Shown here: positions 44,483 to 52,528 of the stretch, piece after piece
Numbering within the stretch: the stretch's first letter is position 1
Layout: each line of letters starts with the position of its first letter
Source of the DNA: Treponema sp. OMZ 838
GTDB taxonomy: Bacteria; Spirochaetota; Spirochaetia; Treponematales; Treponemataceae
Direction of reading: 5' to 3'
Assembly: GCF_000775995.1 (NCBI RefSeq)
Contig: NZ_CP009227.1
Coordinates: 1,178,001 to 1,242,000 of the forward strand
DNA length: 64,000 bases
Notes under the pieces: model-generated
Told to the model about the DNA's origin: nothing
What the model saw: only the letters and a program-made list of their open reading frames with translations
Databases searched by the model: none
Translations under genes and position numbers: made by a program

Positions 44483-45385
44483 CTAGCTATACACAATACC
44501 GAAATAATCCAACCATTGCTTCATTACATCCTGTGCGGTAAGACACGTATCTCTTAAAAACCCGCGTTCATTTTTCCAATTTTTAATTCCTCTGTAGTAG
44601 TAAAGCTTTAGTTCTTCAGTGATGATAAAAGGAACAATGGTATGTTTAAGACATTCCTTGAACAGTATCAATCTTCCGATACGGCCATTACCACCTTGGA
44701 ACGGATGAATCGCTTCAAATCGGACATGAAAATCCAATATATCATCAAGAGTGATTTCCGATTTTGCATTGTATTCCATTAATAATGATTTCATCTCTGC
44801 TGCAACATCCGCAGGTTTTGTCGTTGCCTCTCCGCCCACTTCATTTTTCAGCATTTTGTAGTCCCCAACTTTAAACCATGGTTTTTGACCGTCGGTTGTT
44901 CCGGATTTTAGGATATAATGAAGCTGTTTTATGGAACTTTCCGAAAGTTTCGTATGCGCACCTTCTATGATTACATCAATACAATGGAAATGATTTACCG
45001 TTTCAATAATATCATCAACTTTCACGACTTTATTGGTAACGCCAAGGGTTTTTGTTTCAAAAATGAAGCGAGTTTGATCGTGTGTCAGTTTTGAACCTTC
45101 GATGTGATTTGAATTATACGTAAGGTCAATCTGAATTTTGTGATAAATTCCGCCTTTCAATCCGGTTTCTTTTTCACGTTTAAGGAATGATAAGAGCGTA
45201 TCCTGTTTTGCAGTATGGCGAATTTTCCGATGAGGCTTTTCTGCATTAGAAGGGATATTCCATGTTTTTCCTTCGAAAAGCGCCCCCACAATTCTACCCT
45301 GCAAACAGTAATTTCTTACACTCCGTTCACTCATGTGCCAGCGTTTTGCAGTTTCTTTAACAGATAGGTATGTTATCTTGCTCAT
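44483..45385 (-). CDS. Fic-family protein with N-terminal helix-turn-helix
   Basis: 300 residues. The first ~55 form a helix-turn-helix (LSVKETAKRWHMSERSVRNY). The Fic core carries HPFQGGNGRIGR (about 225-236), the complete AMP-transfer motif. An inhibitory-helix-like motif (NSNHIEGSK) precedes it, so this is a self-inhibited (class II-type) Fic enzyme. It would transfer AMP from ATP to a protein target. Proximity to hicAB suggests an accessory/toxin-rich spot. Confidence 0.9.
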   Translation of the reverse strand: MSKITYLSVKETAKRWHMSERSVRNYCLQGRIVGALFEGKTWNIPSNAEKPHRKIRHTAKQDTLLSFLKREKETGLKGGIYHKIQIDLTYNSNHIEGSKLTHDQTRFIFETKTLGVTNKVVKVDDIIETVNHFHCIDVIIEGAHTKLSESSIKQLHYILKSGTTDGQKPWFKVGDYKMLKNEVGGEATTKPADVAAEMKSLLMEYNAKSEITLDDILDFHVRFEAIHPFQGGNGRIGRLILFKECLKHTIVPFIITEELKLYYYRGIKNWKNERGFLRDTCLTAQDVMKQWLDYFGIVYS

Positions 45386-45666
45386 TGGTACTATTTTAAC
45401 ATAGTATCGGCAATATATAAAGCGGATTTATGGGGTTTGATTTAATTATATTTTGCCGTTAATCAGTCAAGTTTATTCATGCGGCTCTTCTAATATCCCT
45501 TTGCGGGGCGTGAACTATTTGTCATGTTTAAGATGGAATACTAGAGATCAAATAAGTGAAGCGGTAGGCTTGCTTAAAAAAAAATTCATTTTATACTAAA
45601 TTATAATGAGAAAACCTCTAAAAATCTCAGTTTTTTAGAGGTTTTTGATTACTCACTCTTATCAAT
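45386..45666. other. Intergenic region upstream of tRNA-Sec
   Basis: Contains a possible tRNA promoter TTGCTT (45570-45575), 16 nt, TATACT (45592-45597), and then the hairpin at 45611-45646. A second TATAAT occurs at 45602. No further gene was recognised. Confidence 0.45.
45611..45646 (+). terminator. Terminator-like hairpin just upstream of tRNA-Sec
   Basis: AAAACCTCTAAAAA (45611-45624) pairs with TTTTTTAGAGGTTTTT (45631-45646) around a 6-nt loop, ending in five T residues. It resembles an intrinsic terminator in both directions and is one of the CTAAAAA/TTTTTAG family. It ends 20 nt before the tRNA, so it would lie in the tRNA leader if the upstream promoter is used. Confidence 0.6.
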
Positions 45667-45755
45667 GGAAGCTGATGGGATCTGGTGGTCTTCGCGGTCT
45701 TCAAAACCGTTGGTTGCATAATCCGCAACGGCAGGTTCGATTCCTGCCTCTTCCG
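45667..45755 (+). tRNA. selC: tRNA-Sec (anticodon TCA)
   Basis: An 89-nt tRNA inserting selenocysteine at UGA. The anticodon arm is GCGGT-CTTCAAA-ACCGT with TCA in the loop. A long variable arm (GTTGC, 7-nt loop, GCAAC) and a T-arm GCAGG-TTCGATT-CCTGC are clear. The acceptor begins GGAAG and ends CTTCC plus discriminator G; the inner acceptor pairs look imperfect by eye. CCA is not encoded. Its presence implies a selenoprotein pathway elsewhere in the genome; no in-frame TGA gene was found here. Confidence 0.88.
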
Positions 45756-45777
45756 GTTTTCTGTTGTAGGTGTGGCT

Positions 45778-46911
45778 TTGTTGACCGTCTTGTTTGTTGC
45801 AGCATTTTCGACAGATGCCGAAAAACTCGCGTATGAATCTCGTAAAGTTTGGGCTGTAGACTGCATATTCGATAATCGAGCTGTTTTATCGTGTTTAGAA
45901 GAAAAAGCCTACGATTTTCTTTTATTTGATTTTGAGGCAGGAGGTGGATATCCTCCGAATGTACTTACAGAAATTTACGCTCAGTATCCTATTTTGCCCA
46001 TCTTTTTATTATCACATCAGCATTGTACTTTTATCGAAAAAACAGTTTTTGCAACGGATATGATATTGGGCTGTTTTTCAATTCCGTATGAGTTCAGTAT
46101 ATTATCCAGCACTATTCAAAATATGCTTGAGGGAAAAATTGTTCCGATAATGGATACGTATACTATTGATCCGTTGACAGCTCCGCTTTATACAAAGCTG
46201 CAGGGGCAGAGTATCGAGATACAAATGGTACGGAATTTTATTTTACAGGCAGCTCAGAAAAATTCCCATGTGCTTCTGTACGGTGAAAGCGGTTCCGGTA
46301 AAGAAGTCGTAGCTTCGCTTATCCATCAGTATTCTAAAAACCGTTCAGGTAAATATGTGCCGGTTAATATTACTTGCATTGCGGAAAACCTTGCAGAAAG
46401 TTTATTGTTCGGCTCATGTAAGGGAGCGTATACCGGAGCGATTGATAAAGAAGGTCTTTTTTCGGAGGCAGATCAAGGAACATTGTTCTTTGATGAAATA
46501 GAGAATCTTACATTGAATTTACAGGCAAAGCTTTTAAGGGTTATCGAAACACGCGAATATTATAAACTGGGAGGAACACAAAAGTATTCTTCCGATTTTA
46601 GATTGATTTGTGCTACAAATTGTGATCTCGAAGAGATGGTTGATCAAGGTCTTTTCCGTTTGGATCTTTTTTACCGGCTTGATGTATCGCATCTTGTTAT
46701 TCCTCCGCTGCGGCAGCATAAAGAGGATATTAGGGTACTGGCGTACAATTATTTAAAACGATCGAGAAAGCATTTATCAGGGGATGCGCTGCGGCTGCTT
46801 TATAACTACAATTGGCCGGGGAATGTCCGGGAATTGTTTAACTGTCTGGAACGGGCTGTGTTTGCAGCTAAGGCCTCTCCGGTTCTTTTTCCGCAGCATT
46901 TCGACATTTAA
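45778..46911 (+). CDS. Sigma-54-type AAA+ protein with degenerate receiver and no DNA-binding domain
   Basis: About 378 residues. The N-terminal ~120 resemble a response-regulator receiver with an Asp in LLFDFEAG but without the usual acidic pair after strand 1. The AAA+ domain has Walker A GESGSGKE, the sigma-54 contact loop GAYTGA, Walker B GTLFFDEIEN and the WPGNVRELFN sensor. It ends about 25 residues later, so the Fis-type helix-turn-helix is absent. It could act from solution on sigma-54 polymerase, or with a partner. The TTG start follows AGG and lies 22 nt after tRNA-Sec. Its end overlaps the convergent methyltransferase gene by 44 nt. Confidence 0.8.
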   Translation: MLTVLFVAAFSTDAEKLAYESRKVWAVDCIFDNRAVLSCLEEKAYDFLLFDFEAGGGYPPNVLTEIYAQYPILPIFLLSHQHCTFIEKTVFATDMILGCFSIPYEFSILSSTIQNMLEGKIVPIMDTYTIDPLTAPLYTKLQGQSIEIQMVRNFILQAAQKNSHVLLYGESGSGKEVVASLIHQYSKNRSGKYVPVNITCIAENLAESLLFGSCKGAYTGAIDKEGLFSEADQGTLFFDEIENLTLNLQAKLLRVIETREYYKLGGTQKYSSDFRLICATNCDLEEMVDQGLFRLDLFYRLDVSHLVIPPLRQHKEDIRVLAYNYLKRSRKHLSGDALRLLYNYNWPGNVRELFNCLERAVFAAKASPVLFPQHFDI

Positions 46912-47638
46912 CATAGCACAGCTTTTGAAAAAGCTCTTCCAAATACCGTGCTTCCCGGGCGGATAATCCCGCTCTTGCAATTATCTCTTGGAAAAATCGG
47001 ATGTTGTCTTCTTTCCCTGCATGTTTAAAAAGTCCCATTTTACATAAACAATCGTTGATATGTTCCGATGTCGAGGTAACCCTCGTATACGGGATACGTT
47101 CGTATCCATACTTTCGTGGGCTATAGGCGCGGAACAGGGTATAACAGACAATTTGTACCGCATGCGAAAGGTTAAGCGATGGAAAATCGGGCGCTGACGG
47201 GATATTAACCGCTGTCGAACAAACATTTAATTCTTCATCGGTGAGTCCTGTTCGCTCATTCCCGAATACGATGCCGGTAAGTCCTTCTGCCGTATTAAAT
47301 GAAAACGAAGCAAAATCCTCCGGAGTCATTCCCCATGATTTGCGTTTTTCTCCTACACGCCGTGTCGTTCCGGCGACGATACAGCAATCGGCAACCGACG
47401 CTTTTAATCCGTCGATCGAGGGTTCAAAAAAACGTGCTTGTTGCCATATTGCTCCGGCATGGATAGCTAACCGGAGGATTTCTTCTTCGTCATAATCTTT
47501 TTTGTTACCTATAATACGTAAATCGGAACAATTATTGTTGGCCATTGATCTGCAAACAGCACCGATGTTACGGCTTATTTCAGGGCGGCAGAGAATAACC
47601 GCAACCGGAAGCCGTTCTTGAGAGGTTGAAGTACCCAT
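46868..47638 (-). CDS. SpoU/TrmJ-like RNA 2'-O-methyltransferase
   Basis: 256 residues of the SPOUT knot family: N-terminal RPEISRNIGAVCRSM, the SAM-binding knot VFGNERTGLTDEEL and IPSAPDFPSLNLSHAVQIV. This pattern is closest to TrmJ/LasT-type tRNA or rRNA ribose methyltransferases. It has a helical C-terminal extension of about 90 residues. The precise target nucleotide is not predictable. Confidence 0.88.
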   Translation of the reverse strand: MGTSTSQERLPVAVILCRPEISRNIGAVCRSMANNNCSDLRIIGNKKDYDEEEILRLAIHAGAIWQQARFFEPSIDGLKASVADCCIVAGTTRRVGEKRKSWGMTPEDFASFSFNTAEGLTGIVFGNERTGLTDEELNVCSTAVNIPSAPDFPSLNLSHAVQIVCYTLFRAYSPRKYGYERIPYTRVTSTSEHINDCLCKMGLFKHAGKEDNIRFFQEIIARAGLSAREARYLEELFQKLCYVKCRNAAEKEPERP

Positions 47639-47744
47639 AGCAATATTTTGTGTAGAGAACGCTTGCTATGTCAAGTGCTTCGGAGTATAATAAAAGACAT
47701 AAGCGTGAGAACTGCCTCATAAACCGTATAATAAGGAATACGCT

Positions 47745-48461
47745 ATGGATAATGTGCTGCAAGGTAAAAGCGCATTGGTCGTTGGCGGAACAAGTGGAAT
47801 TGGTTACTGCTTAGTACAATCGCTTTTACAAGAGTCTGTTTCTGTCGTGGTGCAGGGGCGGATGAATTCAAAACGTGTTACAAATCTTTGCTGCCAAGGA
47901 AATGTAGCCTGTTTTATCTGTGATTTGCAAAATGACTCCTATGTGGAGGAACTGTGTAAATATGCCAATGCTGCTGATATTCTGTGTGTTGTTTATGGTC
48001 CGTTTTTGCAAAAGCCGCTTGATATGACGACTGTTCAGGAATGGAACACAACCGTATACGCAAACCTTACATTGCCGGGAATATTGGTTTCATCTGCTTT
48101 AACCGGTATGAAAGAGCGGAAATGGGGGCGTATTTTGTTATTCGGGGGTACGGAAACGCAGGTTTTACGCGGTTTTCGGACAAATGCTGTATACGGAGCT
48201 GCAAAAACGGGGATTATGTCGCTTGTAAAATCCGTGAGCATGGAATATGCTCGATATGGTATTACGGCAAATGCCGTTTGCCCGGGGTTTACCGATAGCG
48301 GTTTATTGTCGGAAGAGACGCGGGCTATGTGGGAGAAAAAAAACCCCGACGGTAAGCTTGTTGATCCGTCTGCGATTACGGATGCAGCGCTCTTTTTATT
48401 AAAAGATAGCGCCTATAATGGAGTTGTAATGCCGGTTGATAAAGGATGGTCATCGTTTTAA
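47745..48461 (+). CDS. Short-chain dehydrogenase/reductase
   Basis: 238 residues with the classical SDR Rossmann motif GGTSGIGYCL, catalytic YGAAK and ANAVCPGFTDSGL. Similar to FabG-type 3-oxoacyl-ACP reductases, but the Ser of the catalytic tetrad is replaced (LFGGTETQ region), so the substrate is uncertain. Cytoplasmic, NAD(P)H-dependent. Confidence 0.85.
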   Translation: MDNVLQGKSALVVGGTSGIGYCLVQSLLQESVSVVVQGRMNSKRVTNLCCQGNVACFICDLQNDSYVEELCKYANAADILCVVYGPFLQKPLDMTTVQEWNTTVYANLTLPGILVSSALTGMKERKWGRILLFGGTETQVLRGFRTNAVYGAAKTGIMSLVKSVSMEYARYGITANAVCPGFTDSGLLSEETRAMWEKKNPDGKLVDPSAITDAALFLLKDSAYNGVVMPVDKGWSSF

Positions 48462-48540
48462 ATAAACCTCTTGAATAGGGATATGAATACAAGTATAATT
48501 TTTATTTTATAAAATAATAGACTGAATAAAGGATTGTCAT

Positions 48541-49098
48541 ATGAATGATGCAGAAATAATTCAGAGTTTCGACAACGAAAAAGACAAAAGCCTTAAAATA
48601 CAACTCCAAAAGGTGGAAGGGCTTGAAAAATGTATCGTAATTATTCTGTCGGGATATGTCGATACATATAATTCAACATTCTTTCAAAAAAGAGTTACAA
48701 CCCTTATTGATGCGGGGTATATTCAGATTATTTTTAACTGTGCTCATTTGGATTATGTTTCTTCTACAGGAATCGGCTCTTTTACTGCTTTCCTAAAGGC
48801 GGTAAAAGGAAAAGGCGGTGATATTGTATTATTAAGCCTCCAGCCGAAAGTATATGAAGTGTTCCAATTGCTCGGGTTTGCTACTTTCTTTACTATCCAT
48901 GACTCCTTAGAAACGTCTATTGAATTCTTTAAAAATAAAGGGGCCAATACTACTTCTCAGGTTACTCTTTTCCCTAAAATCTTTTCGTGTCCTATCTGTG
49001 CAAAAAAATTAAAAGCGCCTCGTGCAGGTCGTTTCCGCTGTTCCGAATGTAAGACCATTCTGGCGGTTGATAATAATGCGCAGGTTTCGCTCGGTTGA
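48541..49098 (+). CDS. STAS-domain protein with C-terminal zinc ribbon
   Basis: 185 residues. Residues ~15-115 form a STAS (anti-sigma antagonist) domain with the phosphorylatable-site region YVSSTGIGSF. The C-terminal ~45 residues carry CPICAKKL and CSEC, a zinc ribbon. Such antagonists respond to an anti-sigma kinase by partner switching; the ribbon fusion is unusual and may add a binding surface. No kinase partner is adjacent. Confidence 0.85.
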   Translation: MNDAEIIQSFDNEKDKSLKIQLQKVEGLEKCIVIILSGYVDTYNSTFFQKRVTTLIDAGYIQIIFNCAHLDYVSSTGIGSFTAFLKAVKGKGGDIVLLSLQPKVYEVFQLLGFATFFTIHDSLETSIEFFKNKGANTTSQVTLFPKIFSCPICAKKLKAPRAGRFRCSECKTILAVDNNAQVSLG

Positions 49099-49411
49099 TA
49101 TTAGATAACAGTATTACTTGTGCGGAAGTTGTGGATATCTTGTAAACAGTATATCTGTACTTTCTGCATTTTACTATATCATCTATATCGTTTTGCTTTT
49201 CTAAAGCTATATATAAAAAGGTTTTACGCTGTTTTAATATAAAATGAAGTCTGTTTATATCGGTTAAAAAAGAGAGAAAACAATAGAACCGTATTGCTAA
49301 TAACTTGTGGATAATCTGTTATGTCGGTGAGTAAGTTGTGAATAATCGGTGTTGAATTAACACTTGATAAAAAAAGCTTCCTAAAATATGATGTAACCGT
49401 GAGGAGAAATT
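49099..49411. other. AT-rich gap with DnaA-box-like sites upstream of guaB
   Basis: No gene. Two perfect reverse matches to the DnaA box TTATNCACA occur as TGTGGATAA (49306-49314) and TGTGAATAA (49337-49345), plus a near match TGTGGATAT (49130-49138), all in the same orientation. The part between is very AT-rich. A GAGGAG precedes guaB. No dnaA, dnaN or gyrase gene is nearby. Confidence 0.5.
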
Positions 49412-50917
49412 ATGGCATACTATTATGAAGAACCATCGCATACTTTTAATGAATATCTATTAATTCCGCGTTATACCGGCGTTGAACATAGCCCTCAAAA
49501 TATTGATTTGCATACGCCGCTTACTCGTTTTTCTACCGGCGAAAAACCGTTGTATACGCTCAATATTCCGTTAGTTTCGGCAATTATGCAGTCGGTTTCT
49601 AATGACGGTATGGCTATTTCCCTTGCAAAAGAGGGCGGTTTGTCCTTTATTTTCTGTTCGCAAAGTATAGAAAAGCAGGCAGCAATGGTTGCTGCCGTTA
49701 AAGATTATAAAGCAGGCTTCGTAGAAAGCGATTCAAACTTAAAACCTGAAAATACTTTGGAAGACGTATTGCGTTTAAAAGAAAAAACAGGGCATACGAC
49801 TGTCGCCGTAACCGATGACGGTACCGCACATGGAAAATTACTTGGTGTTATTACCGGTCGTGATTATCGTCCAAGCAGAATGGCACGGGATTTAACCGTT
49901 GCAAAATTTATGACGCCGATTGAAAAGATTCATTATGCCGGCGAAGGTGTTACCTTAAAAGAAGCAAATGATATTATTTGGGAGTATAAGCTCAACTCCC
50001 TTCCCGTACTTGATTCCGAAGGAAAACTTGTGGCTTTTGTATTCCGCAAAGACTATGAAAGTAAAAAAGAGCATCCGAATGAGCTGCTCGACGAAAAAAA
50101 GCGTTATTTAGTAGGGGCCGGGCTTAATACCCGCGACTATGAGCAGCGTGTTCCTGCTCTGGTAGCAGCCGGTGCCGATGTTTTATGTATTGACTCCTCC
50201 GACGGCTTTTCGGAGTGGCAAAAACGGACAATCAAGTTTGTAAAAAAGCAGTATGGGAATAAGATTCCTATCGGAGCCGGCAATGTCGTTGACGAAGACG
50301 GTTTTGTCTTTTTGGCAGAGGCTGGTGCCGATTTTATCAAGGTCGGTATCGGCGGCGGTTCGATCTGTATTACCCGCGAAACGAAGGGAATAGGGCGTGG
50401 ACAGGCAACAGCACTTATTGAGGTTGCCAAAGCGCGTGATGACTATTTTAAGAAAACGGGAGTTTATATTCCCATCTGTTCTGACGGCGGTATTGTATAT
50501 GATCATCATATCACGATGGCGCTTGCGATGGGTAGCGACTTCTGTATGCTGGGACGTTACTTTGCCCGCTTTGATGAAAGCCCGACAAACAAAATACTGG
50601 TAAACGGCAGTTATATGAAAGAATATTGGGGCGAAGGCTCGTCACGGGCGCGGAACTGGCAGCGTTATGATTCCGGCGGAGACAGTAAGCTTGCATTTGA
50701 AGAGGGCGTCGATTCTTATGTACCCTATGCCGGTTCTTTGCATGACGGTGTTAAAACAACGCTCTATAAAGTACGTTCTACGATGTGTAATTGCGGTGTT
50801 TTAACCATTCCGGAGCTGCAAAAGAATGCAAAAATAACACTGGTGTCGCCTTCCAGCATAGTAGAAGGCGGCTCTCACGATGTTATGCTGAAGGACGTGC
50901 GCTCCTCGATACGCTAA
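49412..50917 (+). CDS. guaB: IMP dehydrogenase, Tritrichomonas-type
   Basis: 501 residues. Converts IMP to XMP with NAD, the first committed step of GMP synthesis. The (beta/alpha)8 core has CBS repeats inserted at about residues 110-230. The catalytic loop is [12 protein letters not shown] with Cys at 319 and the flap has the Arg-Tyr pair in [14 protein letters not shown]. These match the divergent IMPDH known from Tritrichomonas foetus rather than the usual bacterial GPGSICTTR type. The C-terminus retains STMCNCG. Confidence 0.93.
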   Translation: MAYYYEEPSHTFNEYLLIPRYTGVEHSPQNIDLHTPLTRFSTGEKPLYTLNIPLVSAIMQSVSNDGMAISLAKEGGLSFIFCSQSIEKQAAMVAAVKDYKAGFVESDSNLKPENTLEDVLRLKEKTGHTTVAVTDDGTAHGKLLGVITGRDYRPSRMARDLTVAKFMTPIEKIHYAGEGVTLKEANDIIWEYKLNSLPVLDSEGKLVAFVFRKDYESKKEHPNELLDEKKRYLVGAGLNTRDYEQRVPALVAAGADVLCIDSSDGFSEWQKRTIKFVKKQYGNKIPIGAGNVVDEDGFVFLAEAGADFIKVGIGGGSICITRETKGIGRGQATALIEVAKARDDYFKKTGVYIPICSDGGIVYDHHITMALAMGSDFCMLGRYFARFDESPTNKILVNGSYMKEYWGEGSSRARNWQRYDSGGDSKLAFEEGVDSYVPYAGSLHDGVKTTLYKVRSTMCNCGVLTIPELQKNAKITLVSPSSIVEGGSHDVMLKDVRSSIR

Positions 50918-50921
50918 AAAA

Positions 50922-50951
50922 ATTGCCGCCCTTTTTATAGAAGGCGGCAAT
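50922..50951. terminator. Bidirectional terminator between guaB and pfk
   Basis: ATTGCCGCC (50922-50930) and GGCGGCAAT (50943-50951) form a GC-rich stem. On the minus strand it is followed by seven T residues (50921-50915), a textbook terminator for pfk; on the plus strand it should stop guaB less strongly. Confidence 0.85.
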
Positions 50952-50980
50952 ATGTTTTCATGTTTGGTTGTTCAGGCAAT

Positions 50981-52348
50981 CTAATGAGCGGCTGGAGTTT
51001 CGCGGCGGCCTTCGTGAATTTTGTTTTTCATTAACGTCGGCTGTCCGGTTGCATCCAGGGCATCGCGCCAGAGCGAGCCGTCCGGTTCAACATAGTTGCG
51101 CGAACGAACAACGACATTTATCGGCAAGTGAACAAATTTGTTATACATCAACCCCACAATCAGTTTTGTCTTACCTGCCATAGCGGCATGAACTGCATTG
51201 TTTCCGAGCCGTTCGCAGTAAATAGAGTCAACCGGTGCAGCCGGCGCCGAACGTATTTGGTAGCTGGGATCAATATACTTTAAATTGATATGGATGGATT
51301 TTGCCTTAAAGTAAGCGTCGATTTGTTCTTTTAAGAACACGCCGATATCTGAAAGGCGCTTATTCCCCGAATCGTCGGTTTCATTTTTGCTCTGCATTAA
51401 GTCTTGCCCTGCTCCTTCCGCAACAACAATAACCGTATAATGGCTTTGTTCCAAACGGTCTTCCAAATGCTTTAAAAAGCCGTTTTCGCCTTGCATATCG
51501 AAAGGAATTTCGGGGATGAGTACAAAGTCAACTTCATGACTTGCGATAGCGGTATGCGTGGCAATAAAGCCCGATTCCCGTCCCATCAGCTTGACTAATC
51601 CGATGCCGTTAATCTGGGACTGTGCTTCCATGCGAGCGGCGGCCACTGCCTCCGAAGCTTTTACAACAGCCGTGTCAAAGCCGAAAGATTTTTGGATAAA
51701 CGACAAATCGTTATCAACGGTTTTCGGAATGCCGACAACGGAGATACAAAGGTCTCGCCGTTCGATCTCTTTTGCAATTTCCAATGCGCCTTTTTGTGTT
51801 CCATCCCCTCCGATGACAAAAAGGATGTTTAAATTGAGGCGTTCGATTCCGTCTACGATTTCGACTACGCGGGTACCGCCGCCTCGTGAAGTGCCGAGAA
51901 TGGTTCCTCCCGTTTTATGGCATGCATCGACAACCGTCGGGTTTAGGGGCATAACATCAAAATGATAATCCGGTAAAAGCCCCTTGAAGCCGAAACGGAT
52001 ACCGCTAATCCGTTTAACGCCATACCGGCCCCATAGACAGCGTACTACCGAACGAATAACGTCATTAAGTCCCGGACACAGTCCTCCGCAGGTAATAATA
52101 CCTGCATGGACATGGCTCGGATTAAAAAATATTTTTTCTCGCGGGCCTGCTTTTTCGATCAGTTGTTCACGTTTAAAGGGGCCATACTGCTCGCCGACTT
52201 TGGATTCCAGTCGAAAGCGGATAAAATCTTCATTCGTAACATAATTAGCGATACGGTCTCCGACTACGTTTGAAAGGTGAATGGGAGACGGTATTTTACA
52301 GGGGCCGAGTGTCTCAATGGTAAAATCAAATTCTTCATCACGGCGCAT
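50981..52348 (-). CDS. pfkA: 6-phosphofructokinase (plant/spirochaete group)
   Basis: 455 residues, longer than E. coli PfkA, with an N-terminal extension of ~75 residues. Motifs: [31 protein letters not shown] (catalytic Asp) and [11 protein letters not shown]. The second motif has Gly after GGD where classical PPi-dependent enzymes have Asp, pointing to ATP; however the Lys of PKTVDND is often seen in PPi enzymes and the close treponemal relatives have been handled as PPi-PFK. Phosphoryl donor is therefore open. First committed step of glycolysis. Confidence 0.9.
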   Translation of the reverse strand: MRRDEEFDFTIETLGPCKIPSPIHLSNVVGDRIANYVTNEDFIRFRLESKVGEQYGPFKREQLIEKAGPREKIFFNPSHVHAGIITCGGLCPGLNDVIRSVVRCLWGRYGVKRISGIRFGFKGLLPDYHFDVMPLNPTVVDACHKTGGTILGTSRGGGTRVVEIVDGIERLNLNILFVIGGDGTQKGALEIAKEIERRDLCISVVGIPKTVDNDLSFIQKSFGFDTAVVKASEAVAAARMEAQSQINGIGLVKLMGRESGFIATHTAIASHEVDFVLIPEIPFDMQGENGFLKHLEDRLEQSHYTVIVVAEGAGQDLMQSKNETDDSGNKRLSDIGVFLKEQIDAYFKAKSIHINLKYIDPSYQIRSAPAAPVDSIYCERLGNNAVHAAMAGKTKLIVGLMYNKFVHLPINVVVRSRNYVEPDGSLWRDALDATGQPTLMKNKIHEGRRETPAAH

Positions 52349-52528
52349 AATGAACCTCCGTTATAGCGAAAGTATCAAACTCCAAATCAAAGGCGTTGCA
52401 GTTTTTATCTTTCTGCGATTATCGATGATAACCTTCATTACAGTATCATAAATTTGCAGGGCATGAAAGGGAGAAAAAGCTTTTTTTGATTGACAGATTT
52501 CCCAATTTTCTTCATTATAAGGGTATCT

